A stretch of DNA of 64,000 nt from an uncultured bacterium (lineage in GTDB: Bacteria > Cyanobacteriota > Vampirovibrionia > Gastranaerophilales > Gastranaerophilaceae). The stretch covers positions 36,370 to 100,369 of the forward strand of contig CASDRS010000014.1 of assembly GCA_949283255.1 (NCBI GenBank). Reading direction: 5' to 3'. Shown here in pieces: positions 1 to 8,841 of this stretch (position 1 is its first letter; the number at the start of each line of letters is the position of its first letter). The notes beneath the pieces were generated by a model. It was not told the DNA's origin. It worked only from the letters and a program-made list of their open reading frames with translations, and ran no database searches. A program made the translations under genes and the position numbers.

Positions 1-503
1 TCAGGTTTTTCTAAACCGTAAATTTGAATGCTGTCTGATACTAATGGAGCTACAGTAAAATTAAAAGCCAACATAAAATTGCTATATGAAGCAATACTTC
101 TATGCAGCTCATCATCCAATGCTTTATTAAATTTTACTTCTATTTTTGCTTTTTCTTCTACAATCTTTTTATCTAATTGTTCATTGTAACTTTTTAACGC
201 AACCTTCAGTTGAGACACTACAAATATCACAATAATATCTATTACTATAAATAATACCAACTCTCCATCAATTTCCGGCTGAGAAGCTTTTATCGTATTA
301 CCGAAAAAGAACTGAACAAAACTCTTTGCAAAGGCTACTACAGGATATAAAAAGTCTAATGCCGTACTATTCAACAATTGCAAAAAGGCGTAACTTGATA
401 AAAGAAGGACTAAAACTATCAAAACTATTTGAATTACCATCATCAAATTTGACAAGAGTAAACACAAAACTTTTAATCTTCTTAAATTTTTAACAATATC
501 CAT
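1..503 (-). CDS. Membrane protein of unknown function, C-terminus cut by window edge
   Basis: Reading from an ATG at 503 gives at least 167 codons that run off the window start, so this is the N-terminal part of a longer gene. The translation has a basic start (MDIVKNLRRLK), a long hydrophobic helix at about residues 11-40, a second hydrophobic segment at about 80-97, then a charged stretch rich in Lys and Glu that looks like a short cytoplasmic helix or linker. Seven bases separate it from the panC stop, so it probably belongs to the same transcript. I recognise no family; the layout (two membrane segments followed by a soluble part) would fit a sensor or enzyme whose domain lies outside the window, but that is a guess. 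Confidence 0.7.
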   Translation of the reverse strand, partial: MDIVKNLRRLKVLCLLLSNLMMVIQIVLIVLVLLLSSYAFLQLLNSTALDFLYPVVAFAKSFVQFFFGNTIKASQPEIDGELVLFIVIDIIVIFVVSQLKVALKSYNEQLDKKIVEEKAKIEVKFNKALDDELHRSIASYSNFMLAFNFTVAPLVSDSIQIYGLEKP

Positions 504-510
504 ATAGCAA

Positions 511-1368
511 TTATCCTCTTAATTCAATATTATCAATCAATCTGACATTATCTACCCTTAAAGCAATAAATACGATTGTATCATCATCTGCAATATGTTT
601 TTCTTCCAAACTTTCTCTATCTCTAAACTCCAAATATTCAAGAGAATGATGTTCGTTCAAAAAAGCATAAGCTGTTTCGCTAAGAGCCTTAACGTCTGTT
701 ATACCTTTATTATAACACATTTTTATATTTGATAAAATCTTGCTTAACACAAGAGCTTCTTTCTTACCGTCTTCTGATAAATATTTATTCCTTGAGCTGA
801 GTGCCAAACCACTCTCTTCTCTTACTATAGGGCAAGGAACTATCTCTAAAGGAATATTAAGATCCTTTACCATTTTCTTAAGAATTATTAACTGTTGCAT
901 ATCTTTCTTACCAAAAAATGCAAAATCAGGTTGAACAATATTAAACAACTTATTAACAACCGTACAAACCCCGTCAAAATGACCTACACGAGACTTGCCG
1001 CAAAGTTTGTTAGTATAAAAGAATGGAGGAATTACATAAGTCAAGAAATCATTTGACAAAATATGACCTTCTCCATACATTTCAGACGGTGTTGGAGCAA
1101 AAACTATATCTACACCAGCATTTTCGCACAATTTTACATCAGCATCCAAAGTTCTCGGATACTTGTCTAAATCTTCACCCGGACAAAACTGTATCGGGTT
1201 TACAAACACAGAAACCACTGTTCTGTCACATTTTGCAACACTTTTGTCTATAAGACTTTTATGCCCGTTATGAAGTGCTCCCATTGTAGGAACCAAACCT
1301 ACCGTCAATCCTTCTTTCTTCCAAGCTTTTACTTGTTCTCTTACTTCAGATATAGTATGTAATAACAT
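511..1368 (-). CDS. panC: Pantothenate synthetase (pantoate--beta-alanine ligase)
   Basis: Joins D-pantoate to beta-alanine using ATP, the last step of pantothenate (vitamin B5) synthesis; cytoplasmic. The 285-residue product has the normal family length. It shows the nucleotidylyl-transferase HxGH motif as HNGH at residues 33-36 inside the typical PTMGALHNGH context, the FVNPIQF segment near residue 55, GKKDMQQL near 153-160, and the KMSKS-like LALSSRNKYLS near 188-198. The ATG at 1368 follows an AGAGAG stretch. It is read after the AsmA-like gene with a 135-bp gap and is followed closely by the truncated membrane gene. panB is two genes upstream on the same strand; panD and panE are not in the window. 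Confidence 0.97.
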   Translation of the reverse strand: MLLHTISEVREQVKAWKKEGLTVGLVPTMGALHNGHKSLIDKSVAKCDRTVVSVFVNPIQFCPGEDLDKYPRTLDADVKLCENAGVDIVFAPTPSEMYGEGHILSNDFLTYVIPPFFYTNKLCGKSRVGHFDGVCTVVNKLFNIVQPDFAFFGKKDMQQLIILKKMVKDLNIPLEIVPCPIVREESGLALSSRNKYLSEDGKKEALVLSKILSNIKMCYNKGITDVKALSETAYAFLNEHHSLEYLEFRDRESLEEKHIADDDTIVFIALRVDNVRLIDNIELRG

Positions 1369-1489
1369 AATTTCACTCTCTTTCTTTCACACAATATTAA
1401 CACAAAAACAAACTTAACCGCAAAAAAAAATTTGTTCGCTTTTTATATCAACCAAGGAGAAAAATATGCAAATAAAAGTATTGATATAG

Positions 1490-1518
1490 AAAAGTATTAG
1501 AGTTTATTTAATACTTTT
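1490..1518 (-). terminator. Weak hairpin at the end of the AsmA-like gene
   Basis: Arms AAAAGTATTA (1490-1499) and TAATACTTTT (1509-1518) are perfectly complementary with a 9-nt loop and span the asmA stop codon. On the minus strand the downstream T-tract is interrupted, so termination would be leaky and panC could still be reached. Function is inferred only from shape and position. Confidence 0.35.
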
Positions 1519-4122
1519 CAAATCAACTTTTATTGACGAATTATCATTTAAATTTCCAAACATCCTTACAACAAAATTAACTTCTTCAAATTTTTTCGCT
1601 TCAATCGGAGGAATTTTATTTAATTTATCCTGATACATATTTTTTGAATATTCAGGACGAAGGATTGCCTTTGTTATCCAAGAAAGAGGAATAAAGAAAA
1701 TTTTTATATGCTTTTGAGCAGTTCTGTTATATTTGCCCCAAACTCTTATATTGGCATTCTCGTTTCTTATATCATAATTACCTTCCGTGTAAAGCGACAA
1801 ATACCTATGTTTTGAAAAAATCTGAACGTCATTAAGCCAACTATCATTAACATCAAAAGAACCGTAAAGGTTTGATTTCAGAGCTTTCATTTTATCAATA
1901 TCAACATTTATAATATCCGAAAGCTTAAATCTTAAGTCGCGTTTTATTTTTTTATTTTTCTTTATCATAAACTCGGTACTTCCGATTTTTGTAAGAGCAC
2001 CGTCTTCAATAAAAAATTCCGTATGAGCGTCAAAATCTTCTATCCCGTTGTAAGTCTTCAAATCCATCGTTGCATTGGCAAAGCCTTCTACCTGATCATC
2101 CAAATTAAACAACATCGTGGCAGCCTTATTAGAATCAATATCCATTGCAGCAAAATATATATCCGATGAATTTTCGGTTATATCATAGCTTCCTTTGGCA
2201 TACAATATTCCATCAGCAAATATTGTCCCCGGCATTAAGAATGTAACCTTGTTATTTAGAAGACTACCAACAATTTCGATATTGTTTAAAACAATATTAT
2301 TATGTCTGATTTCATCAACTAGAATACTTCCATTTTTTATTTCCCATTCAATATCTTTCGTTTTCTCAACAAACTCGGAATTGGAAATATCTTTTTTCCT
2401 TGCAGAACCTCTCTTTACAACATATTTACTCAAATACAAATGTAAATCATTAATAGTAATTTTATCTTCAAAAGAATTAAGCAAATCTACATAACCCATA
2501 AAAGGCTCGTTTCTATAAGTACCGTCGGCAGCGATCCCGACACTCTCACTATCAGCTTTTACAACAGCCTTTTTAAGGTAAAATTCTTTATATCTGGAAT
2601 TTTTCAACCTAAACTTCCCTGTTAAAAGATTTTTAGGATATGAATAGTGTATATCACCATTGAAAGTTCCGCCATCAACATATCGCCCGAAAGAACCCGT
2701 TATTGAAACAGGGGCGTCCCCATTTGTCTTACAATTTATATAATCAAGAACCAATTTCCCGTTTCTTTGGATAAACAATCCATCTCCCAACAGAATATTC
2801 TGGACTCTACCTCCACTTGTAAACGAATAATCATAATTCCTAAGAACAAGCTTATTCCCGATTTTTTGAGTCATAGCAAAAACTCTTCTGTCCCTGTCAG
2901 TTAAGCCCAGATCTGCATTTTTAAAATATATATTGGAATTTTTCCCTATACTTGCATTGTACCTGACCGTTGGAATTCTGTTTTTAATTTGATAATTAAC
3001 AGATACAGGTATAATTCCGGAAATTTTATATTCAGGAGTATATTTTTTAGAAAATCTTGTATTCAAAACAGATTTTACATTACCGCTTACAACCCTGCTT
3101 TTCGAAAACATATCCACTACATACAAATCAGTATAAACCTTTTCGCCCCCAAAAGTCCCGACAGTTTTAGCTATAACCTTGTCCTTTGCAAACTTGAATT
3201 CAGCATTCGGGAAATTTATCGGGATATCAAATTTTACAGTTTTTGCACCCAAATTTTTAATACAAACACTACCTGTAATATTTGAGGCAGACAACTTTAA
3301 GTCAATATTAGCATTTCCTGTAAAATTATAAAAATTTTCAATAAAATTCTTCTTTTTATCCTTAAATTTCATAAAGGACAAAAAGTTTTTTCGCAAAACC
3401 TCGACGTCAACTCCTTGGCCGCTTAAAGCTGCATTATAACTACCATCACGTCCATACACAATTCCGTTCAAATCTAACTTTTCATCCCCGAGTTTTATCG
3501 CAAAATCTTTTGCAGACAACTCATGCCCGTCATAAGATAGAAAACCTTCATCACCTACTCTTATAACATCATCTAATGGTTTTATTTTTAACCAAGCATT
3601 CAAAGAAATAATCTTCTTGCTGCCATTTGATAATATATTCAAATTTTTAAAGTTAACGTTAATATAAGAATTCATAATAACATTTCCACGAAGAATTTTT
3701 ACACTTGGGCAATTTTTTAAGTTTATATTTGATTTTTTACCCTTCACACGCGGCCCAAATTTTGATTTGTCGAACAAAATATAATCCGCACTAACCAATC
3801 CTGATGAAACTTTCAACGGATTAAAATACGCAGAAACATTTTCAGCACGCAAAAAATTTTCTAAACTAAAATTTTTAACCCTAAACTCTGCAGATAAATT
3901 CGGATACGTTTTAAGATAAACACCCTCAATCTCGGCACGATATTTTAACCGTTCAAAAATAACATCCTCAAACTTCGAAACAAATTTCTCCGACATAACA
4001 ACCTTAGGCAGACAAAATAAGTACAAAAAATAAGTACCAGCTATAAATATAACTGCAACAAAAGAAAAAATTAAAATTATTCTTCTGAATTTACCCATTA
4101 TTATGCTAAAAAACTTCTTCAT
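1504..4122 (-). CDS. AsmA-like large inner-membrane-anchored protein
   Basis: An 872-residue protein with one hydrophobic anchor at about residues 13-35 followed by a very long, beta-rich periplasmic part with many short alternating strands and a C-terminal stretch (about 690-870) that resembles the AsmA/TamB C-terminal region. AsmA-like proteins form elongated beta structures that bridge the periplasm and are linked to phospholipid transport and outer-membrane assembly; the exact role here is not shown by the sequence. The start ATG at 4122 lies inside the end of panB (17-bp overlap), implying translational coupling. Its position between panB and panC is unexpected by function. The presence of such a protein supports a diderm envelope. 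Confidence 0.75.
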   Translation of the reverse strand: MKKFFSIIMGKFRRIILIFSFVAVIFIAGTYFLYLFCLPKVVMSEKFVSKFEDVIFERLKYRAEIEGVYLKTYPNLSAEFRVKNFSLENFLRAENVSAYFNPLKVSSGLVSADYILFDKSKFGPRVKGKKSNINLKNCPSVKILRGNVIMNSYINVNFKNLNILSNGSKKIISLNAWLKIKPLDDVIRVGDEGFLSYDGHELSAKDFAIKLGDEKLDLNGIVYGRDGSYNAALSGQGVDVEVLRKNFLSFMKFKDKKKNFIENFYNFTGNANIDLKLSASNITGSVCIKNLGAKTVKFDIPINFPNAEFKFAKDKVIAKTVGTFGGEKVYTDLYVVDMFSKSRVVSGNVKSVLNTRFSKKYTPEYKISGIIPVSVNYQIKNRIPTVRYNASIGKNSNIYFKNADLGLTDRDRRVFAMTQKIGNKLVLRNYDYSFTSGGRVQNILLGDGLFIQRNGKLVLDYINCKTNGDAPVSITGSFGRYVDGGTFNGDIHYSYPKNLLTGKFRLKNSRYKEFYLKKAVVKADSESVGIAADGTYRNEPFMGYVDLLNSFEDKITINDLHLYLSKYVVKRGSARKKDISNSEFVEKTKDIEWEIKNGSILVDEIRHNNIVLNNIEIVGSLLNNKVTFLMPGTIFADGILYAKGSYDITENSSDIYFAAMDIDSNKAATMLFNLDDQVEGFANATMDLKTYNGIEDFDAHTEFFIEDGALTKIGSTEFMIKKNKKIKRDLRFKLSDIINVDIDKMKALKSNLYGSFDVNDSWLNDVQIFSKHRYLSLYTEGNYDIRNENANIRVWGKYNRTAQKHIKIFFIPLSWITKAILRPEYSKNMYQDKLNKIPPIEAKKFEEVNFVVRMFGNLNDNSSIKVDLKSIK

Positions 4123-4906
4123 CAGAAGGGAATCTGCCTGACTTTACATCCTCGTTATACCTGCAAGCGCATTCATAAATAAATGAGTGCATATCCCCAT
4201 ATTTTCTGGCAAATTTAGGTTTAAACTCTGAAAATTTACCAAACACATCATCACTTACCAATACTTGAGCATCGCAATATCTTCCTGCCCCGCAAGAAAT
4301 AGTAGGAATAGACAAATTTTCGCTGATATACTTTGCACTATCTTCAGGAACCATTTCCAGAACAAGTGAAAACGCACCGGCTTCCTCAAGACGCTTCGCT
4401 TCAGCCAAAATTTTATCAGTAGCTTCCTGAGTTTTGCCCTGTATTTTATAACCGCCTAAAACATTTAAAAACTGAGGAGTAAACCCTAAATGGCTCATAA
4501 CAGGGATCCCAACTTGTGACAACCTTTCTACAACAGAAACAATATAATCGCCGCCACCTTCTATTTTTACTCCATTAGCACCTGTTCTAATCATCAAACC
4601 GCAGTTTCTCACTGCATCTTCAATGCTCGTATGGTAACTTAAAAACGGCATGTCAGTAACAACCATCGCATGACTTACACCACGCGCAACAGCACCGGTA
4701 AAAATTTTCATCTCATCGACACCAATTGCATTTGTAGTCTCATACCCTAAAGCTACCATCGCCAAACTATCACCGATTAAAACAACATCTACACCTGCTT
4801 GATCAATATATTTTGCAGTAGAACAGTCGTAAGCCGTCAGAACAGAAAATTTTTCACCACGTTCTTTATATTGCTTTAAAGTATTTACAGTTATTTTCTT
4901 AACCAT
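4106..4906 (-). CDS. panB: 3-methyl-2-oxobutanoate hydroxymethyltransferase
   Basis: Transfers a hydroxymethyl group from 5,10-methylene-tetrahydrofolate to 2-oxoisovalerate, giving ketopantoate, the first committed step to pantothenate. With the ATG at 4906 the product is 266 residues, normal for the family. Expected Mg2+ ligands are visible as D46 in IGDSLAM, D85 in TDMPFLSYHTS and E116 in VKIEGG, and the catalytic Glu as E184 in LVLEMVPE. An in-frame TTG at 4912 would add two residues, but the ATG has a GAAGG Shine-Dalgarno about 9 nt upstream. It lies 16 bp after the YvcK-family gene and overlaps the AsmA-like gene. Confidence 0.97.
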   Translation of the reverse strand: MVKKITVNTLKQYKERGEKFSVLTAYDCSTAKYIDQAGVDVVLIGDSLAMVALGYETTNAIGVDEMKIFTGAVARGVSHAMVVTDMPFLSYHTSIEDAVRNCGLMIRTGANGVKIEGGGDYIVSVVERLSQVGIPVMSHLGFTPQFLNVLGGYKIQGKTQEATDKILAEAKRLEEAGAFSLVLEMVPEDSAKYISENLSIPTISCGAGRYCDAQVLVSDDVFGKFSEFKPKFARKYGDMHSFIYECACRYNEDVKSGRFPSDEEVF

Positions 4907-4922
4907 TTTCAAAAGCCTTCAA

Positions 4923-6257
4923 TTAATGCCTTACAAAAATAGAAGATTTTTCTTCTTTCATTTCTTTTCTGAACCAGTAATATATAGCTCTGGCAACCCT
5001 ATGAGAACTATGTCTTACAAGACCTTCTTTGCTGTCCTCAATAAGCTTCTTAGAAAATATATCCACACCCAAACGTTTAATATTTTCTCTATCAACTTTA
5101 ACCGGATATGAATGAGCCATTCTATACTTATCAGCAAGATTTGCAGGAATAAAATCATTTACCAACACAGCATCAATAAGTTTTCTGCTGTTTGCATGCT
5201 GCATCAAAGCCTTAATGTGATCTGAAACGGAATATCCGTCAGTTTCACCAGGCTGAGTCATAATATTACATACGTAAATCTTTTTAGCATCAGAAGCCAC
5301 AACCTCTTTAGAAATCTCTTCTATTAAAAGGTTAGGAATAACACTTGTATACAAACTTCCAGGTCCTAAAATAATCAAATCCGCATTTCTGATTGCAACA
5401 ATAACTTCTTCAAGTGCCTTACAATTTTTAGGATCAGTGAACAAACGTTTAATCTTTCCATGAGCTTCCGGAATATTAGATTCACCGTGAATAATACGTC
5501 CGTCTTCCATCTCCGCAACAAGCTTCATATCATCCAAAGTAGAAGGCAAAACTCTTCCTCTGATTGATAAAACATTAGAAGACTCTTTAACGGCACGAAC
5601 CATATCACCTGTAATCGCACAAAGTGCTGTCAAGAATAGGTTACCAAAACTGTGTCCCTCAAGCCCTTCTCCTGATTTAAATCTGTACTGGAATAACTTT
5701 GTAACCAAATCCTCATCATCAGCCAAAGCTGCAATACAATTTCTTATATCGCCAGGAGGTAAAATACCCATTTCCTCTCTCAAACGGCCGGAACTTCCAC
5801 CATCATCACCAACAGTAACAACAGCCGTAATGTTATTAGTAATATGTTTGATACCCTTTAATAACATAGAAAGGCCTGTTCCACCGCCAATAGCAACAAT
5901 TTTTGGACCTCTGTTCAATTTTCTTCTTCTATATAATGCTTCTAAAATTGTTTCATTTTCACGTCCGTTGTTAATATCCAAAATAGATAAATTGGTCTTT
6001 TGCCAGCCTTTAAAGAATAATGCCGCCCCAAACATTACAAAAGAAAAAGCAATCCATTCCGTTGTAACTTTTGATGCAAACTTTTTAATAAACTCCATTA
6101 TATAAAAAATCGGGCGTACATCGCTTAATATCAATAAACCTAAAGCAATAAAAATTGCACCGACAAAAATCAAAACAAACCATCGTTTAACCTGAAGTCC
6201 CGGAACTAACCATCCGGCATCTTTTGGCATTTTCATATTATTAGTAAATCTTTTCAT
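4923..6257 (-). CDS. YvcK/CofD-like family protein with two N-terminal membrane helices
   Basis: The C-terminal part matches the YvcK (gluconeogenesis factor, CofD-like) family: GGGTG at residues 124-128 for nucleotide-sugar binding, then VGDDGGSSGRLR at about 149-160 and PPGDIRNC. YvcK binds UDP-GlcNAc and influences carbon flux and cell-wall synthesis in Firmicutes. Unlike the soluble B. subtilis protein of about 317 residues, this one (444 residues) carries an N-terminal extension with hydrophobic segments at about 26-46 and 66-84, so it should be membrane-anchored. The ATG at 6257 has AGGG upstream; a TTG two codons earlier is possible. It is 16 bp after pxpA and 16 bp before panB. Confidence 0.9.
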   Translation of the reverse strand: MKRFTNNMKMPKDAGWLVPGLQVKRWFVLIFVGAIFIALGLLILSDVRPIFYIMEFIKKFASKVTTEWIAFSFVMFGAALFFKGWQKTNLSILDINNGRENETILEALYRRRKLNRGPKIVAIGGGTGLSMLLKGIKHITNNITAVVTVGDDGGSSGRLREEMGILPPGDIRNCIAALADDEDLVTKLFQYRFKSGEGLEGHSFGNLFLTALCAITGDMVRAVKESSNVLSIRGRVLPSTLDDMKLVAEMEDGRIIHGESNIPEAHGKIKRLFTDPKNCKALEEVIVAIRNADLIILGPGSLYTSVIPNLLIEEISKEVVASDAKKIYVCNIMTQPGETDGYSVSDHIKALMQHANSRKLIDAVLVNDFIPANLADKYRMAHSYPVKVDRENIKRLGVDIFSKKLIEDSKEGLVRHSSHRVARAIYYWFRKEMKEEKSSIFVRH

Positions 6258-6273
6258 TATCAATTACCCTAAA

Positions 6274-7068
6274 CTATTCTATCCATCCAGAACTGTAAGC
6301 ATTTTTGTAATTAACCGGAACCGGTGTAATCAACTCTTTTGACTGCTTAATCAAAGCCTGTGCATTTGCTACTTTATTTGAGAAATGAACTGTATCTGCA
6401 ACAACAGGAGTTTTCCCGCCTGCAATATTATCAATCTGAGAAGTTGCAAGCAGAGTTTTTAACCTGTTTATCGAAGCAAAAATATTTTCATTATCTTTTC
6501 TTGAAAAATCTATAGTGCCGTCAACATTATAATTTTTTTCAAGGTGAACTTCCTGAGCAATAGGCAAATTCACATACTCACCGACCCTTTGAGTAACTTC
6601 ACCTGACGCACCGTAATATATAAGCCACTGAGAACATTTCTTAATAGCTTTTGCTATAGAACAAGCAAAATTAAAATCCTCAGCCGCCTGCTGATACATA
6701 GCACCGTGAGGTCTTACGTGCTCAATCTCTAACTTGTAAGTTTTAGCAAATGACATCAAAGCTCCAACCTGATAAACAACAAGAGCTTCAACTTCATCTT
6801 CACTCAACTCCATCTGACGATAACCAAAACCTTGAATATCGTGAAATCCGATATGAGCTCCGACTACGACATTTTTCTCCTTAGCTTTTAATAAAGCGTC
6901 TCTAATTGCCATAGGATCGCCCGCATGAAAACCACAGGAAATATTCACAGAGCTTGCATAATCCAACAACGCATACTCTCCGCTGTTCTTATAAACACCA
7001 AAGCTCTGGGCCAAATCGATGTTAAAATCAATATTTTCTATTTTTTTTCTCTCAAGAGTCTGTGACAT
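6274..7068 (-). CDS. pxpA: 5-oxoprolinase subunit A (LamB/YcsF family)
   Basis: Belongs to the LamB/YcsF family; PxpA acts with PxpB and PxpC in ATP-dependent opening of 5-oxoproline (pyroglutamate) to glutamate. The 264-residue protein shows the family landmarks: FNIDLAQSFG at 15-24 (usually DLNCDLGE-like), NISCGFHAGDP at 42-52, GAHIGFHD at 70-77 and the long VRPHGAMYQ segment near 137. The normally acidic Glu after DL is Ala-Gln here, a small departure from the usual motif. pxpB and pxpC are not adjacent, so either they lie elsewhere or this copy has another role. It forms a tight run with the YvcK-family gene (16-bp gap). Confidence 0.88.
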   Translation of the reverse strand: MSQTLERKKIENIDFNIDLAQSFGVYKNSGEYALLDYASSVNISCGFHAGDPMAIRDALLKAKEKNVVVGAHIGFHDIQGFGYRQMELSEDEVEALVVYQVGALMSFAKTYKLEIEHVRPHGAMYQQAAEDFNFACSIAKAIKKCSQWLIYYGASGEVTQRVGEYVNLPIAQEVHLEKNYNVDGTIDFSRKDNENIFASINRLKTLLATSQIDNIAGGKTPVVADTVHFSNKVANAQALIKQSKELITPVPVNYKNAYSSGWIE

Positions 7069-7162
7069 AATAATCTTTCTCTACAATAGTAATTACAAAT
7101 CGATTATACTTCCAAAAAAAATTAATGGAAGAATCTTTACATAAATTTAACGTAACAGAGAT

Positions 7163-7912
7163 TTACATAATATTATCAAGTCCGTATACGAAATCATTCG
7201 CACTTACAACGTGTCTTACAGCAAGCAAAACTCCTTGCATATAACATTTTCTGTCCATTGAATCGTGTCTTATCTTAAATATTTGTCCGCTTGAGCCGAA
7301 AATAACTTCCTGAGACGCAATATACCCTGGCATTCTAACCGAATGTATATGAATATCAGCATAAGAAACTCCGCCTCTTGCGCCTTCTATTGTTTCCTTT
7401 TCAGGACAATTTCCCTTAACAAAACTATCTTTTGCCTCTGCCATCATCATCGCAGTTTTTATAGCAGTACCTGATGGAGCATCCTTTTTCTGATTGTGAT
7501 GAAGCTCAATAATTTCAGCATTATCAAAATATTTTGCAGCCTGCTTTGCAAACATCATCATCAAAACAGCACCGGTAGAAAAATTAGGAGCAATCAAACA
7601 TCCTGTCTTTTTCTCCGCAGATAAATTTTTCAAATACTCAATCTCTTCATCCTTTAAACCTGTCGTTCCAATTACAATTTTTATTCCGTTATTCAAACAA
7701 TATTTTGCATTTTCAAAAATAGAAGCCGGCTGAGTAAAATCAACAAGAACATCAATATCACAAACTCGACAAGCATCCTCAATAGATTGATAAGTTCCGC
7801 TGCCTGCAATATCAATTTTTGCAACCAACTCCATTCCTTCAGCCTGCTCAACAGCAGCACAAACTTCCGTACCCATTTTGCCAAGAGCACCGCAAACCGC
7901 AACTTTTATCAT
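7163..7912 (-). CDS. dapB: 4-hydroxy-tetrahydrodipicolinate reductase
   Basis: Reduces the DapA product in the diaminopimelate/lysine pathway with NAD(P)H; cytoplasmic. The N-terminal Rossmann motif GALGKMG is at residues 8-14 and the catalytic/substrate segment ELHHNQKKDAPSGT at about 136-149. I start at the ATG at 7912 (MIKVAVCG, 249 residues) because GTGAGG sits 6 nt upstream; ATGs at 7915 and 7930 are in frame, but the 7930 ATG would be only about 9 nt from the predicted transcription start. The gene diverges from rpmI and leads the minus-strand run toward panC. Confidence 0.96.
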   Translation of the reverse strand: MIKVAVCGALGKMGTEVCAAVEQAEGMELVAKIDIAGSGTYQSIEDACRVCDIDVLVDFTQPASIFENAKYCLNNGIKIVIGTTGLKDEEIEYLKNLSAEKKTGCLIAPNFSTGAVLMMMFAKQAAKYFDNAEIIELHHNQKKDAPSGTAIKTAMMMAEAKDSFVKGNCPEKETIEGARGGVSYADIHIHSVRMPGYIASQEVIFGSSGQIFKIRHDSMDRKCYMQGVLLAVRHVVSANDFVYGLDNIM

Positions 7913-7945
7913 CATATCCCTCACTTTCATCTCTTATTAAATCAA

Positions 7946-7951
7946 ATTGTA
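7946..7951 (-). promoter_or_regulatory. Extended -10 promoter of dapB
   Basis: On the minus strand the sequence reads TGCTACAAT, an extended -10 (TGn plus TACAAT). It predicts a start of transcription near 7939 and a short leader carrying the GTGAGG Shine-Dalgarno of the 7912 start codon. No good -35 was seen. Confidence 0.45.
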
Positions 7952-8001
7952 GCACAGACAAACACAATATGCCCACACTCTTAATAATAAGAAATAAACA
8001 C

Positions 8002-8030
8002 TTGCAAAAGAAGTTTTAGTGTAATAATAT
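8002..8030 (+). promoter_or_regulatory. Promoter of rpmI-rplT
   Basis: TTGCAA (8002-8007), 17-bp spacer, TAATAT (8025-8030). The predicted transcript starts near 8037, directly at the foot of the hairpin at 8039-8074. Confidence 0.6.
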
Positions 8031-8037
8031 TTATGTA

Positions 8038-8077
8038 CGAAAGTTTTATGGCTTTGGTATGCCTGAAACTTTTTTGT
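8038..8077 (+). promoter_or_regulatory. Hairpin leader of rpmI-rplT (possible L20-type autoregulatory attenuator)
   Basis: Arms GAAAGTTT...GGC and GCC..GAAACTTT pair across 8039-8073 and are followed directly by a six-T tract, giving a terminator-like structure about 30 nt before rpmI. Ribosomal protein L20 is known to repress its own operon through leader RNA structures in several bacteria. The shape and place fit such an attenuator, but I did not match it to a known L20 leader consensus. Confidence 0.5.
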
Positions 8078-8106
8078 AACTACTTAACTTAATAAAGGAG
8101 AAGAAA

Positions 8107-8316
8107 ATGCCAAAATTAAAAACACACAGATCTGCTGCAAAACGTTACAAAGTAACAGCAACAGGCAAAATCCAAAAAAGACAAGCAGGTATCGGACACT
8201 TGCTCCAACACAAATCAGGATCTAGAAAACGTAGAATTTTCAAGATGATTGATGTATCTGAAACACACGTTAAACTGGTATCTAAAGAGTTACCATACAA
8301 GAAGTATTCAAGATAG
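8107..8316 (+). CDS. rpmI: 50S ribosomal protein L35
   Basis: A 69-residue basic protein beginning MPKLKTHRSAAKRYKVT, the standard L35 opening, with the family's GIGHLLQHKSGSRKRR segment in the middle. It has a strong Shine-Dalgarno (AAAGGAGAA). It is followed 12 bp later by rplT in the classic order; infC, which often precedes these two genes, is absent and its place is taken by the promoter and hairpin leader. Confidence 0.98.
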   Translation: MPKLKTHRSAAKRYKVTATGKIQKRQAGIGHLLQHKSGSRKRRIFKMIDVSETHVKLVSKELPYKKYSR

Positions 8317-8328
8317 GAGCAGTGAAAG

Positions 8329-8679
8329 ATGAGAATTAAACGCGGAAATGTAAGTCGCAAAAGACATAAAAAGATATTAAAACTTGCTAAAGGATTTATT
8401 GGCGCAAGAAGCAGAATATTCAAGGTAGCTAATACCGCTGTTATGAAAGCATTGAAATATGCATACAGAGACAGACGCACCAACAAGAGAAATATGCGCA
8501 GACTTTGGATTGTAAGAATCAATGCTGCAGTAAGAGAACGCGGAATGAGCTATTCAAGATTTGTTAACGCTTGCAAAAAAGCTAACATTCTTGTAAACAG
8601 AAAAATGCTTGCAGAACTTGCTGTAAACGATAAAGAAGCTTTTGATGTAGTATTTGAAGCTGCTAAAGCTGCAAAATAA
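8329..8679 (+). CDS. rplT: 50S ribosomal protein L20
   Basis: A 116-residue protein with the usual L20 pattern: basic N-terminus ([20 protein letters not shown]), [15 protein letters not shown], then the [21 protein letters not shown] core and a C-terminal NRKMLAELA helix. L20 is an early 23S rRNA-binding assembly protein and, in several bacteria, the repressor of its own operon. It is followed by a strong intrinsic terminator. Confidence 0.98.
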   Translation: MRIKRGNVSRKRHKKILKLAKGFIGARSRIFKVANTAVMKALKYAYRDRRTNKRNMRRLWIVRINAAVRERGMSYSRFVNACKKANILVNRKMLAELAVNDKEAFDVVFEAAKAAK

Positions 8680-8700
8680 ATCTATAGGATTTTAACAATA

Positions 8701-8738
8701 AAAACACTCGAGAAAATAAAAAACTCGAGTGTTTTTTG
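8701..8738 (+). terminator. Intrinsic terminator after rplT
   Basis: AACACTCGAG (8703-8712) pairs with CTCGAGTGTT (8724-8733) and is followed by T residues, a strong rho-independent terminator closing the rpmI-rplT transcript. Confidence 0.9.
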
Positions 8739-8841
8739 TTACAAATTGTAATAAAATCCCAAAATTCAGCAATTACAACGCTCAAAGAAACTTTATTAAA
8801 GTAGGTAGATTATTAGTGTTGGTAAAATTTGGGAAAAGAAA

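Noticed and set aside
1454..1489. Tiny plus-strand ORF with an excellent Shine-Dalgarno (AAGGAG before ATG at 1466)
   Set aside because: Only seven codons (MQIKVLI) with no downstream gene on that strand; most likely chance in purine-rich DNA.
7163..7930. Longer start of dapB at 7930
   Set aside because: The internal ATG at 7912 has the better Shine-Dalgarno and gives the canonical DapB N-terminus.
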